From the NCBI GenBank assembly GCA_003158895.1, contig PMLO01000148.1, positions 1 through 5,390 of the forward strand: a stretch of DNA of 5,390 bases. Reading direction: 5' to 3'. Each line of letters starts with the position of its first letter. Positions within the stretch are counted from its first letter, which is position 1. Below are positions 1 to 3,890 of this stretch, one piece after another. The stretch is from Propionibacteriaceae bacterium. GTDB lineage: Bacteria > Actinomycetota > Actinomycetes > Propionibacteriales > Propionibacteriaceae. Both the position numbers and the translations under genes were made by a program. The notes below the pieces were generated by a model. The model was given only the letters and a program-made list of their open reading frames with translations. It had not been told where the DNA came from and made no database searches.

Positions 1-102
1 TGCGACGACGACCTGAGCCCGCCGGCGCCTGGGGGCTCGGGGGCTCAACTGGGCAGCGAAGACCCGGATCCGCTTCCGGTAGAGGATCGCCTGCGGAGCT
101 GA
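1..102 (+). CDS. possible 3' end of an upstream gene (partial, unidentified)
   Basis: Frame 1 is open from the window edge to a TGA at 100-102 and encodes 33 residues. These are acidic and rich in Pro, Gly and Ser, and end in a stretch reading EDPDPLPVEDRLRS. About three quarters of the third positions are G or C, which is acceptable for coding DNA here but lower than in the clear genes. The composition would suit a disordered C-terminal tail. No domain can be recognised in so short a piece. If real, the gene lies about 61 bases upstream of the MFS start on the same strand and could be co-transcribed with it. The other frames are also partly open, as is common in GC-rich DNA, so this is a weak call. 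Confidence 0.35.
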   Translation, partial: CDDDLSPPAPGGSGAQLGSEDPDPLPVEDRLRS

Positions 103-163
103 AATGCATGTGCGGCCGGGGTGAGAGCCTGGGATCCTGTACGAGAGCAAGCAGGGGGTGGAT
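103..163 (+). promoter_or_regulatory. leader and ribosome binding site of the MFS gene
   Basis: This short gap lies between the possible upstream stop codon and the MFS start. A purine run AGGGG at 153-157 sits 6 bases before GTG 164 but directly abuts GTG 158, so spacing favours GTG 164 as the start. An in-frame TGA at 122-124 limits any upstream extension. I see no convincing -35/-10 pair, so transcription may come from upstream. Confidence 0.4.
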
Positions 164-1351
164 GTGGCCGGCAGGTACGCGGCGGTGCTGCGCGTACCGG
201 CGTTCCGCAGGGCCGAGCTGATCTCGCTGCTGGCGCGGATCCCGCAGTACGGATTCGGGGTCACCCTCACCCTCCATGTGGTCACGACTCTCGGCATGAG
301 CTACACGGCCGCGGGTGTCGTCGCCGCTGTGTACACGGTCGCCGCCGCGATCGCCGCGCCCTGGCGTGGCCGACTGCTCGACCGGCAGGGCCTGCGTCGT
401 ACGTTGCTGCCGTCGCTCATCATCGTGCCGCTGGTGTGGGGCATCGCGCCGTTCCTCCCGTACGTGCTCCTGATCGTCGCCTGCGCCGTCGGCGGCCTGT
501 TCTCGCTGCCGTTGTTCTCGCTGATCCGCCAGATCATCGTGGCGGCAGCGCCCGACGGTACGCGGCGCACGGCGCTGTCGCTCGACTCGGTCATCGTCGA
601 GCTCAACTTCATGATCGGCCCGCTGCTCGCGATCGTCGCGGTGACGCAGTTCGGTACCCGCCCGACGCTGATCGCGCTCACGGTGCTGACCTCGGTCGGC
701 GGCGCCCTGCTCGCCTGGTTCAACCCGCCGCTCATCGCGGTACGTGAGGACGGCGATGAGAGGGTGCCCGAGCCTGTGCCGCCCCGCCGGGAATGGCTCA
801 GTCCTGCGGTGCTCGGTGTGTACGGGGCGGTGCTGGCGGGCGGCATCGTGCTGGCGGGTACGGAGGTGTCGCTCGTCGCGGCGCTGCGGACGTTCGGTCA
901 CACCGAGCTCCTCGGCCTCGTCATGACGGTGTGGAGTGCCGGGTCCGCAGTCGGTGGGCTGATCTACGGCGCATGGCACCGGTCGATCCCTGCGTCGATC
1001 CTGCTCACCGGGCTCGCCGCATTGACGATGCCGATCGCGGCCGCCACCAGCGTGGGGGCGCTGTTCGCCATCGTGGCGGTGTCTGGCTTCTTCTGCGCGC
1101 CCCTGATCTCCGCGACCGTCGACGAACTCAACGGCCGGGTGCCCGAGTCCGTACGTGGCGAGGCCATGGGCTGGCACGGGTCGGCCCTCACGGCCGGCTC
1201 GTCGTTGGGACCGCCGGCGATCGGAATCATGCTCGACGCGTACGGCTGGCGAGCCGGCTTCCTCGCGGCGGGTGCGATCGGCCTTGTCGTGGCGGCCATC
1301 GTCGTGCTCGTCACCGCGGGTCGCCGTAGGCTGGCGAGCGCTACAAGCTGA
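164..1351 (+). CDS. MFS transporter (12-TM permease), substrate unknown
   Basis: This is a membrane permease of about 395 residues, the usual length for a 12-helix MFS protein. Hydrophobic segments run through the whole chain. Numbering from GTG 158, they fall near residues 22-40, 47-67, 83-97, 101-125, 147-165, 168-187, 215-237, 250-271, 279-298, 302-322, 340-362 and 365-388. The loop after helix 2 reads GRLLDRQGLRR (71-81), which is the classic MFS motif A (GxLxDrxGrrxxL). A hydrophilic, acidic and Pro/Arg-rich linker at 190-213 separates the two six-helix halves. The end is a short basic tail. Conserved-looking charged positions inside helices (Glu148 in VELN and Glu236 in GTEVSL) could couple protons or contact substrate; this is inferred. 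Such proteins are often drug or sugar exporters, but nothing here fixes the substrate. GTG 158, two codons earlier, is the alternative start. The gene converges on the DUF302 gene. Confidence 0.9.
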   Translation: MAGRYAAVLRVPAFRRAELISLLARIPQYGFGVTLTLHVVTTLGMSYTAAGVVAAVYTVAAAIAAPWRGRLLDRQGLRRTLLPSLIIVPLVWGIAPFLPYVLLIVACAVGGLFSLPLFSLIRQIIVAAAPDGTRRTALSLDSVIVELNFMIGPLLAIVAVTQFGTRPTLIALTVLTSVGGALLAWFNPPLIAVREDGDERVPEPVPPRREWLSPAVLGVYGAVLAGGIVLAGTEVSLVAALRTFGHTELLGLVMTVWSAGSAVGGLIYGAWHRSIPASILLTGLAALTMPIAAATSVGALFAIVAVSGFFCAPLISATVDELNGRVPESVRGEAMGWHGSALTAGSSLGPPAIGIMLDAYGWRAGFLAAGAIGLVVAAIVVLVTAGRRRLASATS

Positions 1352-1381
1352 CGCGCACAACCCTTGGTGGGACGGGTCAGG
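1350..1381. repeat. 32-base repeat at the MFS/DUF302 3' junction (copy 1, uninterrupted)
   Basis: The sequence GACGCGCACAACCCTTGGTG (1350-1369) is followed directly by GGACGGGTCAGG (1370-1381). Both parts recur exactly downstream at 1835-1854 and 1939-1950, where 84 bases separate them. This copy includes the last two bases of the MFS stop codon and the whole DUF302 stop codon (complement of TCA at 1377-1379). The 20-base match is far beyond chance at this distance. The 12-base match alone could be coincidence, but its position immediately next to the first makes that less likely. Confidence 0.75.
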
Positions 1382-1772
1382 CGGCCCCGCGCAGTACGTC
1401 GAGCGTCGCGTTGAGCGCTGCCGTGAGCTCTATCGCCAGGTCGCCCAAGGCGGGGTTCTCGGTGAGTGTCACCAGGATGTCGGGGTTGATCGCCTCGACC
1501 ACGGTGACCCCGGCGGTGTGCCGGACGACGACGTTGCACGGCAGCAGCAGCCCGATCGACGGCTCTGCCTGCAGCGCGCGGTGGGCGAAACGGGGGTTGC
1601 AGGCCCCGAGAATCAGCTGCGGCTCGATCTCGACGCCGATCTTGTCCTTCAGCGTCTTCTGCATGTCGATCTCCGAGACGATCCCGAAACCGTTGGCGAC
1701 CAGCGCCTGCTTGACCCGGGACACGACCTCGTCGAACGGCTGCACCAAGTCGATGACCATTGCGTAGCTCAT
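1377..1772 (-). CDS. DUF302 domain-containing protein
   Basis: This is a small soluble protein of 131 residues with no signal peptide or membrane segment. It fits the DUF302 (TT1751-like) family along its full length. The N-terminal part reads SYAMVIDLVQPFDEVVSRVK, followed by a helix and the region GFGIVSEIDMQKTLKDKIG. The family's most recognisable motifs are LGACNPRFAHRAL (55-67) and IGLLLPCNVVVR (73-84), with cysteines at 58 and 79 and a histidine at 64. The C-terminal part forms a helix rich in Ala and Leu. The biochemical role of DUF302 is not established, and the conserved cysteines only hint at redox or metal binding. The ATG at 1770-1772 is chosen because AGGAGGT lies 4 bases upstream (1777-1783). 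The frame stays open further upstream, but that part would translate the repeat and hairpin DNA. The gene is monocistronic, converges on the MFS gene and is bounded by direct repeats. Confidence 0.88.
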   Translation of the reverse strand: MSYAMVIDLVQPFDEVVSRVKQALVANGFGIVSEIDMQKTLKDKIGVEIEPQLILGACNPRFAHRALQAEPSIGLLLPCNVVVRHTAGVTVVEAINPDILVTLTENPALGDLAIELTAALNATLDVLRGAA

Positions 1773-1776
1773 ACGG

Positions 1777-1783
1777 ACCTCCT
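1777..1783 (-). promoter_or_regulatory. strong Shine-Dalgarno site of the DUF302 gene
   Basis: On the minus strand the sequence is AGGAGGT, a perfect anti-SD match, 4 bases before the ATG at 1772. It decides the start codon against the longer in-frame extension. Confidence 0.8.
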
Positions 1784-1789
1784 GCAACG

Positions 1790-1818
1790 ACAATACGACC
1801 CCTCGAAATGTGAGGGGT
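1790..1818 (-). promoter_or_regulatory. putative DUF302 promoter with a 21-base palindromic operator
   Basis: A perfect inverted repeat, ACCCCTC-N7-GAGGGGT, spans 1798-1818, with its near edge 25 bases from the DUF302 start codon. On the minus strand it is followed by TATTGT (complement of 1790-1795), a 4-of-6 match to a -10 box. With that -10, transcription would begin near the Shine-Dalgarno sequence and the palindrome would cover the spacer and -35 zone, where a dimeric regulator would act. No clear -35 hexamer is visible. The C-tract/G-tract arms loosely resemble sites of metal or persulfide sensors of the CsoR type, but spacing and sequence do not match closely enough to assign one. A hairpin in a longer leader RNA is an alternative. 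Confidence 0.4.
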
Positions 1819-1834
1819 GACAGGAGACCCGGGC

Positions 1835-1854
1835 GACGCGCACAACCCTTGGTG
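1835..1854. repeat. second copy of the 20-base direct repeat
   Basis: GACGCGCACAACCCTTGGTG is identical to 1350-1369 and in the same orientation. Identity stops exactly at both ends. With the first copy it brackets the DUF302 gene and its control region. It also forms the left arm of the hairpin at 1839-1884. Confidence 0.8.
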
Positions 1855-1884
1855 TCGGCGAAGGCGAAGGCAAGGGGTTGTGCG
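1839..1884 (-). terminator. long imperfect hairpin, possible terminator of the ABC operon
   Basis: The left arm CGCACAACCCTTG (1839-1851) pairs with the right arm CAAGGGGTTGTGCG (1871-1884) over 13 base pairs, with one bulged base. The 19-base loop contains two copies of GGCGAA. It lies about 60 bases past the ABC stop codon. No U-run follows, so it would be a hairpin-only terminator of the kind proposed for GC-rich bacteria, or an mRNA-stabilising structure. Because its arm equals the dispersed repeat, it may instead be a mobile or REP-like element. Confidence 0.45.
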
Positions 1885-1885
1885 G

Positions 1886-1932
1886 GGCCCGGAGGGCCGT
1901 GCGGGCGCCACACGGCCGTGCGGGAACCCGCA
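1886..1932 (-). terminator. cluster of short GC-rich hairpins after the ABC operon
   Basis: Three neighbouring inverted repeats are visible: GGCCC/GGGCC (1886-1890 with 1894-1898, 3-base loop), GGCCGTG/CACGGCC (1895-1901 with 1911-1917, 9-base loop), and TGCGGG/CCCGCA (1919-1924 with 1927-1932, two bases between the arms). The first two overlap and are mutually exclusive. GGCCGTGCGGG is also directly repeated (1895-1905 and 1914-1924). They begin about 14 bases after the stop codon, a fitting place for termination, though no T-run follows. Confidence 0.45.
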
Positions 1933-1938
1933 GGTTAC

Positions 1939-1950
1939 GGACGGGTCAGG
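1939..1950. repeat. second copy of the 12-base repeat at the ABC stop codon
   Basis: GGACGGGTCAGG is identical to 1370-1381 and, as there, spans the stop codon of a minus-strand gene (TCA at 1946-1948). It completes the split second copy of the 32-base sequence found at the DUF302 3' end. Confidence 0.55.
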
Positions 1951-3874
1951 TGGTCCAGGCGCGCCACAACGCCGCGTACTCGCCGTCAAGGTCCAGCAGC
2001 TCGTGGTGCGAGCCGAGCTCGGCGATGCGGCCGTCGATGACGACCGCGATCCGGTCCGCGTCATGGGCTGTGTGGAGGCGGTGCGCGATCGCGACGACCG
2101 TACGACCGGTGAGCAGGGCATGCATCGAGCCCTCAAGCGTGCGCGCGGTGCGCGGATCGATGAGCGAGGTCGCCTCGTCGAGCACCAGCGTGTGCGGATC
2201 GGCGATCACGAGCCGTGCCAGCGCCACCTGCTGCGCCTGCGCCGGGGTCAGCTGATGGTGTCCGGACCCGACGGTCGTAATCAGCCCCTCGGGCAGGCGA
2301 TCGATCCAGTCGGTCGCACCGACAGCGCCCAGCGCCTCCCGTACGACCTCGTCGTCGCTGTCCTCCCTGGCCAGCACGATGTTGTCGCGCAGCGACCCCA
2401 CGAACACATGGTGCTCCTGAGTGACGAGCGCCACTTCCGTACGGAGCACCGGCAGCGGCAGGCGGGTCGCCTCGACACCGCCGACGGTGACCGACCCTGC
2501 ACGCGGCGCGTTGATGCCGGCCAGCAACCGGCCGAGCGTCGACTTGCCCGACCCGGACGGGCCGACGATCGCGAGTCGCTCGCCCGGCGCGAGATCGAGG
2601 GTGACCCCGTGGAGCACGTCGTGACCCTCGCGGTACGCGAAGTACAGGTCGTCGCCGAGAAGCTTGTTGCCCGTCGGGAGCTCGTCGCCCACCACCCGGT
2701 CTGCCGGTACCTGCGCGATGCCGAGGAGCCGCGTCGTCGATGCGAGCGCCATCTGCAGCCGGTCGAGGATCTGGATCATGTGGTCGATCGGCCCGTACAT
2801 CTGCTGGCTGTACAACGCGGCCGCCGTGATCTGGCCGAGCGTCACCATCCCGTGCGCGTACCCCCAGGTGCCGAGCAGCACGATCCCGATCAACGGCCCC
2901 TGGAACGCGTAGTCGAGCGTCGTGAACAGCAGGTTCCGCAGCGTCAGTGTGTACCGCTCGGCCTGTCCGGAGACGCCGAAGTCGTCGTCGGTGTGGGACT
3001 GGCGCAGCGTCTCGAGCTGGAGCGCCTCGATCGTGCGCGAGCCCTCGACGGTCTCCTGGATCGTCGAGTTGATGCGCGAGTACGTGCCGCCTTCGGTGAC
3101 GTAGCCCTTCGTGGCACGCCGCAGGTACCAGCGGACGACGAAGACCAGGAGGCACATGCTCAGCAGCGTCGGCAGCGCGAGCAGCGGCGAGTTGAGGACG
3201 ATCGCGACGAAGGACAGCAGGATGAGAACGCCCTCGAGGATGAACGCCGGCAGCGCGTCACGGGCGGCACCGCTCATGGTCTGTACGTCGCGGGTCACGC
3301 GCGTGACGAGGTCGCCCGAGCTCGAGCTCTCGATGCGTGACAGCGGCAGCGCGAGCACGAACCGTACGATCCGCTCACGCGCGCTCGCCAGAACGCCCTG
3401 TCCGAACACGACCGAGACGCGCCGGGCGGCGAACGTTGCGATGGCCTGTACGACGACGATGCCGGCCACGATGGCCGCGATCCGGTCGAACTGCGCGACC
3501 TCGCCACCGCCCGTCGCGCTGTCGACCAGGTTGCCGAGCAGCTTCGGGACAAGCAGGCCCGACACGCCCGCGAGCACGTTGGCGACGACGAGACCGACGA
3601 ACAGCCCGCGACGGGCCGCGAGCAGGTCCCGTACGAACGTCACGACAGCCGACGATGGCGCCACCGGCAGGCCGCGCTTCGGGGCGCGGGTGCTGGCGAA
3701 GTAGTCGAGGGCGCGCTGCTGCCGTACGAGGTAGCGCTCGCGCAACCCCCTGACCCGCTCGTCCAGCGGCTTGCCGCTCATCTGCCACATGCGGGTGAGC
3801 ACGTCGGGCAACGGCTGCACGTCAGGGCCGTCGCGCCAGGTCTGCGCGGACGTGGCGAGCAGGTCGTCAGACAT
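1946..3874 (-). CDS. ABC exporter half-transporter, catalytically equipped subunit (TMD-NBD)
   Basis: This 642-residue protein fuses an ABC transmembrane domain to a nucleotide-binding domain and belongs to the type IV (ABCB-like) exporter fold. Residues 1-85 form a charged cytoplasmic extension. Hydrophobic helices lie near 88-110, 131-150, 208-228, 231-249, 319-337 and around 340-355. GDLVTRVTRDV (187-197) is the usual first coupling-loop motif. The NBD has a likely A-loop Tyr414, Walker A GPSGSGKST (438-446), Q-loop Gln486, Walker B LVLDE (563-567) with catalytic Glu567, D-loop SLID (570-573) and switch His598. The signature is LTPAQ (542-546) instead of LSGGQ, so this subunit cannot supply a normal signature to its partner. 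It should pair with the product of the overlapping upstream gene, whose signature is intact. The ATG is supported by GGAGGTGAT upstream. Substrate is unknown; a drug, peptide, lipid or siderophore are all possible. Confidence 0.92.
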   Translation of the reverse strand: MSDDLLATSAQTWRDGPDVQPLPDVLTRMWQMSGKPLDERVRGLRERYLVRQQRALDYFASTRAPKRGLPVAPSSAVVTFVRDLLAARRGLFVGLVVANVLAGVSGLLVPKLLGNLVDSATGGGEVAQFDRIAAIVAGIVVVQAIATFAARRVSVVFGQGVLASARERIVRFVLALPLSRIESSSSGDLVTRVTRDVQTMSGAARDALPAFILEGVLILLSFVAIVLNSPLLALPTLLSMCLLVFVVRWYLRRATKGYVTEGGTYSRINSTIQETVEGSRTIEALQLETLRQSHTDDDFGVSGQAERYTLTLRNLLFTTLDYAFQGPLIGIVLLGTWGYAHGMVTLGQITAAALYSQQMYGPIDHMIQILDRLQMALASTTRLLGIAQVPADRVVGDELPTGNKLLGDDLYFAYREGHDVLHGVTLDLAPGERLAIVGPSGSGKSTLGRLLAGINAPRAGSVTVGGVEATRLPLPVLRTEVALVTQEHHVFVGSLRDNIVLAREDSDDEVVREALGAVGATDWIDRLPEGLITTVGSGHHQLTPAQAQQVALARLVIADPHTLVLDEATSLIDPRTARTLEGSMHALLTGRTVVAIAHRLHTAHDADRIAVVIDGRIAELGSHHELLDLDGEYAALWRAWTT

Positions 3875-3890
3875 CGCTCATCACCTCCCC
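3867..3890 (-). promoter_or_regulatory. 8-base gene overlap with internal Shine-Dalgarno site
   Basis: The first ABC gene stops (TGA, complement of 3867-3869) inside the start region of the second, sharing the bases ATGTCTGA. Within the end of the first gene the minus strand reads GGAGGTGAT (3888-3880), a nine-base match to the 16S rRNA 3' end, with GGAGG ending 9 bases before the ATG. This suggests translational coupling and near-equal amounts of the two subunits. Confidence 0.8.

Larger units (their letters stand above)
1773..1945. other. 173-base intergenic region between ABC operon and DUF302 gene
   Basis: This stretch lies between the ABC operon stop (1946-1948) and the DUF302 start, both on the minus strand. 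It holds, from right to left, a cluster of inverted repeats (1839-1932) that probably ends ABC transcription, then the palindrome, possible -10 box and ribosome binding site of DUF302. No plausible coding sequence is seen in it. Confidence 0.7.

Noticed and set aside
7..109. Minus-strand ORF starting at ATG 107-109 and running off the left edge
   Set aside because: It is open but has no ribosome binding site upstream and a low-complexity Pro/Gly/Arg translation; the plus-strand frame 1 tail is the better reading.
1352..1376. Bidirectional terminator between the converging MFS and DUF302 genes
   Set aside because: Only 25 bases are available, with no more than a 3-bp CCC/GGG stem and no T-run; I cannot support a terminator there.
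1773..1913. 47-residue N-terminal extension of the DUF302 frame
   Set aside because: It would translate the palindrome and hairpin repeat, lacks a good ribosome binding site, and DUF302 homology begins at SYAMVIDL right after the perfect Shine-Dalgarno sequence.
964..2136. 390-codon minus-strand open frame across MFS, DUF302 and the ABC end
   Set aside because: It runs through three real genes and the intergenic hairpins in the wrong frame, with no recognisable domain.
1817..3340. 507-codon plus-strand open frame opposite the second ABC subunit
   Set aside because: Its composition is typical of an antisense frame (very rich in Arg, Asp and Gln) and it starts inside the hairpin repeat; the opposite strand is clearly the real gene.
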